64,000 bases of DNA from Chitinophaga oryziterrae (GTDB lineage Bacteria > Bacteroidota > Bacteroidia > Chitinophagales > Chitinophagaceae): assembly GCF_009758125.1 (NCBI RefSeq), contig NZ_WRXO01000015.1:19505-83504 (forward strand), given 5' to 3'. Below, in pieces: positions 35,298 to 42,884 of this stretch. The position numbers and the translations under genes are program-made. The notes under the pieces are model-generated. The model ran no database searches. It was not told the DNA's origin and worked only from the letters and a program-made list of their open reading frames with translations. Position 1 is the stretch's first letter; each line of letters begins with the position of its first letter.

Positions 35298-35882
35298 CTA
35301 TTTTAAAGCGTTTTTCTTTATCCTGCTTAAAGTTTCAGAGGATAAACCAAGGCAAGAAGCGATCATATTTTGCGGGAACCGCTGCAGAAAATGAGGATAA
35401 TTGCTGACCAATTCCTCGTAACGCTCTTCAGCCGAATAGTTAATAGCCTGCATTCTTTTCTGGGCTGCAATGGTGTTGTTTTGACTGATTACGTTCGACA
35501 TCGCTGAAAAGGCAGGAATCTTCTTAAGAAACTCTTCAATTTCCGCGTTGGTTGATTGCAGGATCTCCAATTCCTCCAGCGCCTCAATATTAAAGCGGCT
35601 TGGCGTTAATAGATAAAAGCTTTCAAAATCTGTCAGCCACCAATTTTCCACGGACAATTTCAGTATATGTTCATGTCCTTTTTCATCTACCGTAAAGGTC
35701 CTGGCGGATCCTTTTACAATAAACCCAATATATTTGCATACGTCCCCTTCCTGTAAAAAATATTGCCGCTTTCGGAGTTTCCTGGTTTTGAAATGTGCAG
35801 TCAATAAATGCTTATCATCTTCTGATAGAAGTTTGCCTGATATTTTTTGAATGTAATCGAAAAACGCTTCAAAATTGGACAT
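35298..35882 (-). CDS. Crp/Fnr family transcriptional regulator
   Basis: 194 residues: barrel segment RQYFLQEGDVCKYIGFIVKG, NWWLTDFESF, helix and HTH PQNMIASCLGLSSETLSRIKK. It is of the same short type as the other three in this window but more diverged in the HTH (IASCLGLSSETLSR). Its likely target is the SDR / F420-reductase-like pair 450 bp downstream on the same strand. Signal unknown. Confidence 0.88.
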   Translation of the reverse strand: MSNFEAFFDYIQKISGKLLSEDDKHLLTAHFKTRKLRKRQYFLQEGDVCKYIGFIVKGSARTFTVDEKGHEHILKLSVENWWLTDFESFYLLTPSRFNIEALEELEILQSTNAEIEEFLKKIPAFSAMSNVISQNNTIAAQKRMQAINYSAEERYEELVSNYPHFLQRFPQNMIASCLGLSSETLSRIKKNALK

Positions 35883-36438
35883 CGTTCAAGTCTAAAATTA
35901 TGCACAATTTACTCAAGCTTCTGCTAAAAGACTAAAATATATTTAGGTGCATTGCCTGTATGATACTTCAATGCTATGTATCACATTCTCTTTTGGGGTA
36001 ATTTAAGTGAAGCAACAAAAAATCCCTGCTTCGAGCTCTACTGCTTTATCTTATTCTTATACCGAAATTATATTAGAAACTATTCGTGGAGCAGGGTTTG
36101 AATTTACTGCGTCAAAAACAGGCATAAGTAATATTCTTAAGTTTTCGACAGGCTGGTTCAAATTCTGCCCTGCAAGGAGAAGTGCATATTGTTTACTTCG
36201 ATTTTTTCACCAAATTCTTCCATTCCCAAATATAGAGATAAACCATAGTGGAGTGTGGAGCATAGTTTTCCATATTCGTAATAAGTCATAGAGCAAGAGA
36301 AGAAAATCCAATTGATTGTGAATCATTAGACCGGTTTTCAGTAAGCTTTTAGTTTGATATATTGGCGAAGTAGAAAATTTATCAGAACAAGAAGCCCTCA
36401 AGATGCCCCCTCTATCATGATGCAAGAAGCTCGTTGCT
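35883..36438. other. intergenic stretch without a supportable gene
   Basis: 556 bp upstream of a Crp/Fnr gene. A GGTTCAAATTC at about 36153, followed by TGCCCTGCAAGGAG, loosely resembles a tRNA T-arm and 3' end, but the stem does not pair well. No convincing frame. Confidence 0.4.
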
Positions 36439-37425
36439 TTAATCGGGTTTAAGGATAATACTGCCTGTTGTTTTGCGTGATTCCATATCTGCATGAGCTG
36501 TAGCTGCCTCTGTTAATGAATAGATGAATGACTGTTCCGGTTCAAATACACCATTCCTTAACAAACTGAATATTTCAGGCATTCCCTTTCCACTTTTGTC
36601 CTGATAAAGCGGGTAGTCATTAAGTGCATCGTGTGCAAATTTTATTTTTCTTTGCAGCATCAGTTTATTGTCTACATCAGGCATACCAGAAGGCCATCCG
36701 TATAATACAGCACTTCCGCCATCTTTAACTACAGTCAACGACTTCTCAAAAGTAGTCTTGCCTGTACCATCATACACAACATCAACACCTTTGCCATTGG
36801 TGTACTGGTTAACGAGAGCAACAAAATCCTCAGAGCCCAGATCTATGACCTGATTGAAGCCGCGTTTTACCGCTAAATCTTTTTTTGCTGCACTACCTAC
36901 AGTTCCAATAACAGTAGCTCCCAATGCCCTGCCCCATTGGCTCAATAGCGTGCCCACCCCACCTGTCATGGCATGAATTAAAACCACCTGGCCTGATTTA
37001 ACCTTGTGGCTTTGTTTGATCAGCATGTGAGCGGTAAGACCTTTTATCATCACAGCAGCGGCCTGTTCGTTAGATATATCTTCCGGAAGTTTAAATATCT
37101 CATTGGTGTTGATGACTCTTTTTTCGGCATAGGCCCCGATTGATGCGTAATAAGCTACGCGGTCGCCTACCGTAAAACCGCTGACATTTGTTCCAATTGC
37201 TTCAATGATGCCTGAGGCTTCGAAGCCAATGGGCGCAGGATATTGGCTCATCGGAAAAGTTCCGTTCCTGAAAAATATATCCAAAAAGTTTACTCCTATA
37301 GCTTTCTGGGCAATCAGCACTTCATCAGGGCCGGGGTGCTGAAGTGTTAGGTTTTGATATTTCAATACGTCCGGTGCTCCCGGTTGTTCGATAAGGACAA
37401 TACCACTTGGCTTATTGTTGTTCAT
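36439..37425 (-). CDS. NADPH:quinone reductase-like zinc-independent alcohol dehydrogenase
   Basis: 328 residues of the quinone oxidoreductase branch of the MDR superfamily. The N-terminal GroES-like domain reads NLTLQHPGPDEVLIAQKAIGVNFLD...APIGFEASGIIEAIG. The cofactor site HAMTGGVGTLLSQWG has A/G-x-x-G-x-x-G character for NADPH, and KGVDVVYDGTGKTTFEKSL follows. Structural zinc cysteines are absent, as expected. It is divergent from an HxlR regulator with a palindrome in the 104-bp gap, a common redox-responsive pair. Reaction on quinones or enones is inferred from family. Confidence 0.92.
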   Translation of the reverse strand: MNNNKPSGIVLIEQPGAPDVLKYQNLTLQHPGPDEVLIAQKAIGVNFLDIFFRNGTFPMSQYPAPIGFEASGIIEAIGTNVSGFTVGDRVAYYASIGAYAEKRVINTNEIFKLPEDISNEQAAAVMIKGLTAHMLIKQSHKVKSGQVVLIHAMTGGVGTLLSQWGRALGATVIGTVGSAAKKDLAVKRGFNQVIDLGSEDFVALVNQYTNGKGVDVVYDGTGKTTFEKSLTVVKDGGSAVLYGWPSGMPDVDNKLMLQRKIKFAHDALNDYPLYQDKSGKGMPEIFSLLRNGVFEPEQSFIYSLTEAATAHADMESRKTTGSIILKPD

Positions 37426-37478
37426 TGAATTAATTTTGTTTGTGCAAAGCTAATGGGCACAGTCTCTTAATGATGGTG

Positions 37479-37496
37479 ACTTCCCCACAGGGAAGT
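37479..37496. promoter_or_regulatory. operator candidate between quinone reductase and HxlR genes
   Basis: ACTTCCC-CACA-GGGAAGT is a perfect 7-4-7 inverted repeat in the divergent gap, 33 bp before the HxlR start codon. It is followed by ACTTCCATGAAAGAAAGT, a weaker repeat of the same half-site. Binding by the HxlR protein is inferred. Confidence 0.55.
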
Positions 37497-37529
37497 ACTT
37501 CCATGAAAGAAAGTATTTAAATTTGGAGC

Positions 37530-37901
37530 ATGGTTAACAAACTGGAAAACGGGAAAATATCCGACGACTGTAAACGCCACTTTAAAGCGATAAATGATAC
37601 ATTGTACATTTTAAATGGTAAGTGGAGAGTGGTAATCGTAGCTTGCCTGGCATCAGGTAAAAAGCGTTATCTAGAACTTCAGCGTATCGTTGAAGGTATA
37701 GGCCCCAAAATGCTTTCAAAGGAATTGAACAAGCTGGAATTAAACGGTCTGATTACAAGGTCTGCGCTGGAAACTAAGCCTGTTACTGTTGAATATGAAC
37801 TTACTGAATATGCCCGGTCACTTAAACCGCTGACAGATGAAATGGCTGTGTGGGGTAAATTGCACCGGGATAAAGTTATTAAAGATATGACAGCAAAGTA
37901 G
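37530..37901 (+). CDS. HxlR family transcriptional regulator
   Basis: 123 residues: a winged HTH of the HxlR type with ALNDTLYILNGKWRVVIV-like start (INDTLYILNGKWRVVIVACL), KRYLELQRIVEGIGPKMLSKELNKLELNGLI and VEYELTEYARSLKPL. HxlR proteins typically act as dimeric repressors of a divergently transcribed redox enzyme, which fits the quinone reductase gene beside it. The cysteines (SDDCKRH, ACLAS) could sense electrophiles. It is followed by a terminator and repeat unit C. Confidence 0.92.
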   Translation: MVNKLENGKISDDCKRHFKAINDTLYILNGKWRVVIVACLASGKKRYLELQRIVEGIGPKMLSKELNKLELNGLITRSALETKPVTVEYELTEYARSLKPLTDEMAVWGKLHRDKVIKDMTAK

Positions 37902-37917
37902 CTTTGGATTAAAATGA

Positions 37918-37955
37918 AGAAAGGACAAACTATCTTTCGATAATTTGTCCTTTCT
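37918..37955. terminator. terminator beside repeat unit C
   Basis: AGAAAGGACAAA (37918-37929) pairs perfectly with TTTGTCCTTTCT (37944-37955) around a TTTCGA-containing loop. It sits immediately next to the repeat unit. Confidence 0.8.
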
Positions 37956-37958
37956 AGT

Positions 37959-38000
37959 TTGCGGGCCAAGAGGGACAACCTTCGAACCTTTTCGTTGAAA
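37959..38000. repeat. tRNA-3'-end-like repeat unit C
   Basis: TTGCGGGCCAAGAGGGACAA then CCTTCGAACC. Same core as the other units; the downstream block is diverged. Confidence 0.75.
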
Positions 38001-38059
38001 ATTTGAATTATATTATAATTTTTTTTAAGAAAGTTATATCGGTAGATCAGGAGGCGGTA

Positions 38060-38386
38060 ACTAGACATATTACTTAACCGGTAACCTTTCCCATATATAT
38101 TAGTTATACTTATATCAGGATCTTCTTGTAATTTTTTTCTTAGTTTAGATACATACATATCCAACTCCACCCAATGATACCCCCTTCATCCTCCCATCCT
38201 TCTTTCAGTAATTTATTCCGATCAATAAGCTGATTCTGATCGCGCGTAAATATGCCTAGCTGTTTTGACTCTTTTACTGTTAGTTCCAGCTTCATCAAAA
38301 GAAGTAGACGTTTTCATATTAATAAAAGCCCAAACTGTAGCAGGGACAACGATGATTCCAATCAGTAAAAACATCCGTGAATGCAT
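38060..38386 (-). pseudogene. membrane-anchored winged-helix regulator, internally deleted and frameshifted
   Basis: The reverse strand from ATG 38386 gives an N-terminal anchor (RMFLLIGIIVVPATVWAFIN) of the Bacteroidota family that joins a membrane segment to an OmpR-type winged helix. The middle of the protein is missing. A different frame then gives KQLGIFTRDQNQLIDRNKLL and KEGWEDEGGIIG. A further frameshift leads into VELDMYVSKLRKKL, DPDISITNIYGKGYRL, the recognition helix and wing. So both ends survive with two disruptions. It is divergent from doxX, and only the N-terminal anchor persists in the duplicated copy near 25.95 kb. Confidence 0.7.
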
Positions 38387-38495
38387 GTTTACAAAGATTT
38401 TACATTCCAGTTTACACTTTTTTACAGTTAGTTTCCGGGTTTCAAAATCAGGTAGATTAGGTTTGCCTTATCAAAATTATTTTAAACATTAGCTT

Positions 38496-38912
38496 ATGAT
38501 CAGAAAACTATTTACTTCCAGCCTCTATTTTGATAAATGGCTTGTTATTCTCAGGGTGATTACCGGTATTATTATAATGAAATATGGATTGGAAGTTTTC
38601 AGCAAGGACCACATGCAGGGGAATACAGCATGGTTAAAAGATATCCACTTTCCTCTTCCCTCGTTCATGGCCTATGTTGGGAAAACAACAGAATTATTGG
38701 GGGGAATTTTCTTAATTCTTGGGCTATTTACAAGGGTTGTATCTATTCTGTTGCTTATAAACATGTCAGTCATAACTTTTATAATGGGAAACGCAAAGAT
38801 TTTAGGGGAAGAGACATTGCCATTCTTATTGCTATTATTATTTGCGACATTCTTTTTTGCAGGTTCAGGCAAATGGAGTCTTGATTGCCTTCTGTTTAAA
38901 AAGCAACTGTAA
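38496..38912 (+). CDS. DoxX family membrane protein
   Basis: 138 residues with four membrane helices: LVILRVITGIIIMKYGLEVF, the helix after FMAYVGKTTELLGGIFLILGLFTRV, VSILLLINMSVITFIM and PFLLLLLFATFFFAG. It is a full-length DoxX, intact counterpart of the broken copy at 26097. The divergent neighbour is a decayed winged-helix regulator. It ends close to repeat unit D. Function unknown beyond a membrane redox-associated family. Confidence 0.9.
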   Translation: MIRKLFTSSLYFDKWLVILRVITGIIIMKYGLEVFSKDHMQGNTAWLKDIHFPLPSFMAYVGKTTELLGGIFLILGLFTRVVSILLLINMSVITFIMGNAKILGEETLPFLLLLLFATFFFAGSGKWSLDCLLFKKQL

Positions 38913-38961
38913 AATAGAGATGGGAATAATCAGGTATAATGATACTTAATTATTTCATTTT

Positions 38962-39020
38962 ATCTGCGGACAAAGAGGGTTAACTTTTGAACCATTTTGT
39001 TTATGATTTAGGCAAAGATT
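38962..39020. repeat. tRNA-3'-end-like repeat unit D
   Basis: TCTGCGGACAAAGAGGGTTA then CTTTTGAACC and TTTATGATTTAGGCAAA. It is a degenerate copy with the TTCGAACC core changed to TTTGAACC, and shares its upstream hairpin with unit B. Confidence 0.65.
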
Positions 39021-39078
39021 GTAATTATAACTAACGCATTTGCCGAAACGACGAGCAAACTATTTTGAGATTTTTCCA

Positions 39079-39175
39079 TGTAATTAGTTGATAATATTGG
39101 ACAATAGTTAAAAACAATTGCTTGTAAAAATTATTTTCTTATGTAAGCGTATAATAGCGGAAATATATTGTGTGA
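39079..39175 (+). repeat. shared leader, copy 2
   Basis: TAATTAGTTGATAATATTGG, ACAATTGCTTGTAAAAATTA and ATAATAGCGGAAATATATTG, matching 26341-26434 and, in its second half, 40388-40466. It precedes the small lipoprotein gene. Confidence 0.7.
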
Positions 39176-39242
39176 AATAGCAATTTGGCATCCTGCTATT
39201 AAATACAATTTGAGGAGTGCGTTTTAGGCATAAAAATTAAAA

Positions 39243-39551
39243 ATGTTATTAAAATTAAAATTTATGAGATTTTTTCTTTTGCTAAGTATCATTATACTTT
39301 CTTCTTGTGAAAACAAGAAAGAAACAATTGTAAATAGGCAACAAACTATTAAGGAAGGGATGGAAGAGGTAAAAGCATTTTACTATAAAAAGTTGGACAG
39401 TTTAGAAAATGTAAAGGAAACTGATACCAATTCCGCAAAACGCCTGGAAATTGCAGAAGAATTAGTTTCAATTGATGGAAAAAAATCAGTTACGTTAATT
39501 AAGCTTCAAAAGGAATATGATTCTTTGGAAGTAGAATTAAAGAAATACTAA
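39243..39551 (+). CDS. small lipoprotein, hypothetical
   Basis: 102 residues. A signal ends in the lipobox ILSSC, and the mature 80 residues are highly charged and helical with two coiled-coil-prone stretches (MEEVKAFYYKKLDSLENV, LIKLQKEYDSLEVELKKY). I do not recognise a family. A start at 39264 (MRFFLLL) is more natural for the signal peptide. It lies behind the shared leader, in the position of module cargo. Small lipoproteins in such settings are often immunity-like, but nothing in the sequence shows this. Confidence 0.65.
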   Translation: MLLKLKFMRFFLLLSIIILSSCENKKETIVNRQQTIKEGMEEVKAFYYKKLDSLENVKETDTNSAKRLEIAEELVSIDGKKSVTLIKLQKEYDSLEVELKKY

Positions 39552-39617
39552 ACAATCTACAGCAACGTTATTGCTACATCACAGTATAGTAGCTACCTCA
39601 AACGCAGGCCGCATGGG

Positions 39618-39747
39618 TTATTTGCCATACAACCGGTCAAATGGACTAAGCGGTGGACGTTCTGATGGCTTAGCCACATGCAGATAGATCATCGTGGTTT
39701 CAATACTTTCATGACCTAATAGTTTTTGAATCGTCATGGTGTCCACT
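39618..39747 (-). pseudogene. C-terminal relic of a tyrosine recombinase
   Basis: The reverse frame reads VDTMTIQKLLGHESIETTMI followed by YLHVAKPSERPP and ends at TAA (39618-39620). The block LGHxSxxTTMxYLH contains the conserved L-G-H and the catalytic tyrosine of phage-integrase-type recombinases. Just upstream, another frame gives MASLLASG, the expected preceding helix, so a frameshift lies there. Nothing else of the enzyme is recognisable. It is a decayed integrase close to repeat unit E. Confidence 0.8.
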
Positions 39748-39944
39748 GGCCAGCAGCGATGCCATTCATGTTGAGGATCGTTACGAGACTATTTCCGTTC
39801 CATCCATTGCTGGATTTTAGGATAGCGATATTCCTTTTTTACGATATGACTTATTGCCTATCTTGCCTTCAATTTCTCATTTCTCAACAGATAATAACTA
39901 GTTTAACTACATTAAAATACCTGTTTTAAACATTTCTACAAAAG

Positions 39945-39982
39945 CAAAAAGCCTTCAAATCTTTCGACTTGAAGGCTTTAAA
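39945..39982. terminator. terminator beside repeat unit E
   Basis: AAAGCCTTCAA (39948-39958) and TTGAAGGCTTT (39969-39979) around ATCTTTCGAC. The same hairpin occurs beside unit F at 42661. Confidence 0.85.
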
Positions 39983-39983
39983 G

Positions 39984-40050
39984 CTTGCGGGCTACTGGGG
40001 ACAAAGTTCGAACCCGTTTGCAGATGATTTATCTGAAATTCAGGAATTCA
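39984..40050. repeat. tRNA-3'-end-like repeat unit E
   Basis: CTTGCGGGCTACTGGGGACA, AAGTTCGAACCCGTTTGCAG and ATGATTTATCTGAAATTCA. The best-preserved copy together with unit F. Confidence 0.8.
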
Positions 40051-40051
40051 T

Positions 40052-40394
40052 TAGTAAAAATAATTGCTGCTGACAATCGGAATATATAGATGCATGGCGA
40101 ATAAATTTCAATATGTTCGTACCAGCCAGATTATACCCAGGAAAGAACCACCGGAAATGAGTTTTTCAATCAACTACCCTACATGCCTTACTTTCCCAGT
40201 CCATGGTATACTTCCCGGAATGGATAAGAGGGGATAGAATAGTTGCTTATTACACTTGCGGAGAAAGACCGATTCGCCCCCCTGACCTGTTTCAGTCAAA
40301 ATTATTTTATCAATTTGTCTATCACAAAGATTACTTAGCTGAAGAAGTTATAATTGCACTACCTGGTGATAACCGCACTCTTTTTGTTAAGTAG
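40052..40394 (+). other. stretch with possible decayed coding sequence
   Basis: Short pieces in successive frames (MFVPARLYPGKNH, FFNQLPYMPYFPSPW, IVAYYTCGERPIRPPD to a stop at 40394) look protein-like but are not one frame and match no family I know. The remainder between 39552 and 40499 holds the integrase relic, unit E and the leader. Confidence 0.3.
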
Positions 40395-40466
40395 CTTAAA
40401 AATAATTATTTGCAAATAATGTTCCTGGTAAAATATTGCGTATAATAGTGGAAATATAATGTTACG
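40388..40466 (+). repeat. shared leader, copy 3
   Basis: AATAATTATTTGCAAATAAT and GTATAATAGTGGAAATATAA followed by TGTTA, matching copies 1 and 2. It precedes the YwqK-like gene. Confidence 0.65.
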
Positions 40467-40499
40467 TCACTTTGGACAGCAGCTCTAATAAGATAGCAA

Positions 40500-41093
40500 A
40501 TGAAAGAAATACTTTTATTTTTATTTTTTCCGTCTCTTTGTTTTTCTCAAACGAAAAAGGTTTCAAAACGTGATATTATTTTCAAAGGACCAATTTATTC
40601 TAATGAGGATACAGTTCTCGTTGGTAATGAACGTAGAGAGTGGAAAGACAGCTTAAATTTTACTATTGTCAGAGGTAAATATAAATCAGGCTCAAGGCAT
40701 ATTGAGATTTTAGAAGATACGCAAACGAAAATTTATTATTGGAAAAAATTTTATCCAAACGGAAAGCTGAAAGAAGAAGGGGCAATGACTAAGGATGAAA
40801 TACTTTGTATAGGGCGATGGAAATTTTACTCTGACAATGGAAATTATCACAAGAGCGTCAATTATGACACTTTACTTAATATACCATATCATAAAGCAAT
40901 TGAGATCGCAAGGGTATATGATTTTAAAATGCCAGACTTAGATATTGACTTTGTTACAATCGAGAATAGTTCTTATTGGCAAGTCAGAAAGTGGATAATG
41001 AAAAATGGAGATGGTCATTCATCGACAATCTTAATAAATACAACAGACGGCACTATACGTAAACTGACAAAAGAAGTGGAAAAACACTATTAA
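40500..41093 (+). CDS. exported protein with YwqK/MORN-like repeat
   Basis: 197 residues. The signal peptide is EILLFLFFPSLCFSQ. A central segment KIYYWKKFYPNGKLKEEGAM followed by IGRWKFYSDNGNYHKSVNYD carries the Y-x-N-G-x-L-K-x-E-G pattern of the YwqK-type toxin-antitoxin or MORN repeat family. The C-terminal domain is of unknown type. Members are often immunity or accessory proteins in Bacteroidota conflict loci. It lies behind the shared leader and ahead of terminator-like hairpin H. Function inferred only. Confidence 0.65.
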   Translation: MKEILLFLFFPSLCFSQTKKVSKRDIIFKGPIYSNEDTVLVGNERREWKDSLNFTIVRGKYKSGSRHIEILEDTQTKIYYWKKFYPNGKLKEEGAMTKDEILCIGRWKFYSDNGNYHKSVNYDTLLNIPYHKAIEIARVYDFKMPDLDIDFVTIENSSYWQVRKWIMKNGDGHSSTILINTTDGTIRKLTKEVEKHY

Positions 41094-41266
41094 AAAAGCA
41101 AACACGCAACAGCGGTTTGCTGCAATACAAGCGCACGTAAGTGCAATCGGCCGCTTCTACTCTAAGAATCTTCAGCTATGGGGTTGACCCTTATCTGGAA
41201 GGCTACTCGTCAATCAGAATAAATTCGTTTCTATAATAAATCCAGGCCGGGCGGACAAAATAAAAG

Positions 41267-41299
41267 ACGCCTTCAAATTCAACAATTTGAAGGCGTTTC
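41267..41299. terminator. terminator hairpin H
   Basis: ACGCCTTCAAATT (41267-41279) pairs perfectly with AATTTGAAGGCGT (41284-41296), followed by TTC on the plus strand. Confidence 0.85.
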
Positions 41300-41308
41300 A
41301 TATTATCT

Positions 41309-41325
41309 ACGGAAAGGGAGGGATT
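41309..41325. repeat. possible tRNA-3'-end-like remnant (different tRNA type)
   Basis: ACGGAAAGGGAGGGATT next to hairpin H resembles, on the reverse strand, the T-arm and acceptor end of a Ser-type tRNA. The expected TTCGAACC does not follow. It has the same arrangement as units A-G but a different sequence. Confidence 0.35.
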
Positions 41326-41387
41326 AGCTGCGCTGATCCCTGAAAGGGGGCTCCCCCCAAGACCAGTAACAGTCAAACGCACTAAAA

Positions 41388-41669
41388 CAGGAGTATGAAG
41401 TTATACATCGTGAATTGAAAAACAGACAGGGGCAATGGATACAAATGGAGAATAGTTTAAGCCAGGAACTGTTTTGCGGAACAGGACAGCCGACTATTTA
41501 CATTAAACCCTGTGAAATGATACTATCTAAAGTAAAACACTATAACGGTACCTTTAAGACTGATTGCAAACTTGTGTTAGGACGTAACGACCGTGTTGTT
41601 TATTCCAATGTATTCAGTGAGTTTGTTGATGAGAAGATATTCTCTTTTAACGATACTGAGGATTTATGA
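41388..41669 (+). pseudogene. C-terminal fragment of the IYYIGP-KDTI lipoprotein family
   Basis: The frame begins at about YEVIHRELKNRQGQWIQMEN and continues IYIKPCEMILSKVKHYNGTF to DEKIFSF before a stop at 41669. It matches the C-terminal third of the lipoprotein at 44285 (HRELKDKPGHWVRV, FLKPGEIILSKVRHYKGPF). The signal peptide and N-terminal two thirds are missing, so it is a relic. Confidence 0.75.
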
Positions 41670-42444
41670 TACTTACCAGTTCTTTTTTGCTCACTTTATA
41701 GTTCATCATGGATGGGCCTTGTCCTAATGCGTAATCAGAGAAGTTAAAACATATAGTGTCTCCGGTAAGGTTAAAATCTATGTCGCTGATATTGTAGAAT
41801 TTCCAGGGATTGCCTTCTGCGAGATTTTCCTCTAAGTTGTCGAATCTTCTGTTGAATATTTTTATAAGAAGGCTGGAATCTTCGCTGGTTTTAAAAGTGA
41901 AGAAATCGTTTGCTTTAAATAGTTTCGAGGTTCTTTTATCAAAATTGACAGAGCGCAATTCGCTTATAGCGTGAGCAGCACCAGGTGTATACATGGAAAT
42001 AATAAATCTGAGACTTACGATATTATCATCCTGATAAAAGTTGAGTGGTTCCACACTAAACTGAGTATATTCATCTTCAGAGAGGGAAAGCGTTTCAGCA
42101 GTACTTTCTTTAATACTTTTTTCTATTGACGTTTTGAACTCTTTAAAAGCGGTATCGATTGTTCTGGCAACAAGCTGCTTATATGCAGATAAAGACGGTG
42201 GATAAGCATACATAAGATCGGCAGTGATTTGCAATCTACTGTCTTGAAATGAAACGCTATCTACTGCGAATCCTTTCGGGAGGGCTGAATCCCCTTTTAT
42301 CATGATGTTATAATCAAAAGAATCTTCCTCATTGTTTGTGTGCGTTGTATCAGCCTGAACTGGCTGATTCTTTTTTGCTATTATCGTTTTTGTATGGCAG
42401 GCAGATAACAGGATGGCTAAGTATAGGAATAGGGAATACTTCAT
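41647..42444 (-). CDS. DUF3298/RsiV-like lipoprotein
   Basis: 265 residues. A lipoprotein signal ends in LLSAC. The mature part has the DUF4163/DUF3298 arrangement: VDSVSFQDSRLQITADLMYAY, YTPGAAHAISELRSVNFDKRT (the A-H motif), LFKANDFF, and the closing FNFSDYALGQGPSMMNYKVS with G-P. Similar proteins bind lysozyme-type ligands in RsiV, but this one has no anti-sigma part. Its 3' end overlaps the relic at 41388 by 23 bp. A GTTATCA-TT-TGATAAC palindrome at 42507-42522 lies upstream of its start. Confidence 0.8.
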   Translation of the reverse strand: MKYSLFLYLAILLSACHTKTIIAKKNQPVQADTTHTNNEEDSFDYNIMIKGDSALPKGFAVDSVSFQDSRLQITADLMYAYPPSLSAYKQLVARTIDTAFKEFKTSIEKSIKESTAETLSLSEDEYTQFSVEPLNFYQDDNIVSLRFIISMYTPGAAHAISELRSVNFDKRTSKLFKANDFFTFKTSEDSSLLIKIFNRRFDNLEENLAEGNPWKFYNISDIDFNLTGDTICFNFSDYALGQGPSMMNYKVSKKELVSIINPQYR

Positions 42445-42506
42445 CGGTAAATACTTTCTCAGGAAGTTTGTATGCAGTTTTTAATAGCTTTCTTTATTTT
42501 AACAAA

Positions 42507-42522
42507 GTTATCATTTGATAAC
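42507..42522. promoter_or_regulatory. palindrome upstream of the DUF3298-like gene
   Basis: GTTATCA-TT-TGATAAC, arms perfectly complementary, 63 bp upstream of the start codon. Possible operator; no regulator assigned. Confidence 0.35.
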
Positions 42523-42660
42523 AATTCTTTTGTTAAAGAATTGACATCATTCAAGATGTCTCTAATTCAGCCATTGTCGTTCTTATTTTTCTTCCTGGAT
42601 ACTTTTTCCGAGAACTTGTAACAAGTCTTCCCATTTGAAGAAGATAAGCTCGCAAAGCAA

Positions 42661-42691
42661 AAAGCCTTCAAATCTTTCGACTTGAAGGCTT
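42661..42691. terminator. terminator beside repeat unit F
   Basis: AAAGCCTTCAA (42661-42671) and TTGAAGGCTT (42682-42691), identical to the hairpin beside unit E. Confidence 0.85.
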
Positions 42692-42760
42692 CTGCGGGCT
42701 ACCGGGGACAATGTTCGAACCAGTTTACAGATAATTTATCTGAAATTCAATCATTTATTA
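42691..42760. repeat. tRNA-3'-end-like repeat unit F
   Basis: TCTGCGGGCTACCGGGGACA, ATGTTCGAACCAGTTTACAG and ATAATTTATCTGAAATTCA. Very close to unit E. Confidence 0.8.
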
Positions 42761-42780
42761 GCATGTACATGCTAATAAAT
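42753..42780. repeat. 28-bp perfect palindrome at the end of unit F
   Basis: ATTTATTAGCATGT followed directly by its exact reverse complement, no spacer. It begins where the repeat family ends and lies downstream of the DUF4143 ATPase gene. Possibly an operator or a recombination or resolution site. Confidence 0.75.
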
Positions 42781-42884
42781 AGAATACTCTTGTAGTAATA
42801 TCCGAAACTGAAATATATGCTCTTATTAGGAACGGGTAATGTCATTAACAAGATTGAATCTATTGTGTTTGATGTTGGGTATTA

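Noticed and set aside
36141..36180. GGTTCAAATTC with a following TGCCCTGCAAGGAG as a tRNA or another repeat unit
   Set aside because: The T-arm stem has mismatches, there is no D or anticodon arm upstream, and it lacks the GAGGGACA..TTCGAACC core of units A-G.
37679..38170. 163-codon reverse frame as an intact gene
   Set aside because: Only its first 30 residues resemble a winged helix; the rest is antisense to the HxlR gene. It is treated as part of a frameshifted regulator relic.
40203..40394. 63-codon open frame starting MVYFPEWIRGD
   Set aside because: Protein-like pieces run in different frames on either side, so it is more likely part of a decayed sequence than a gene; no family match.
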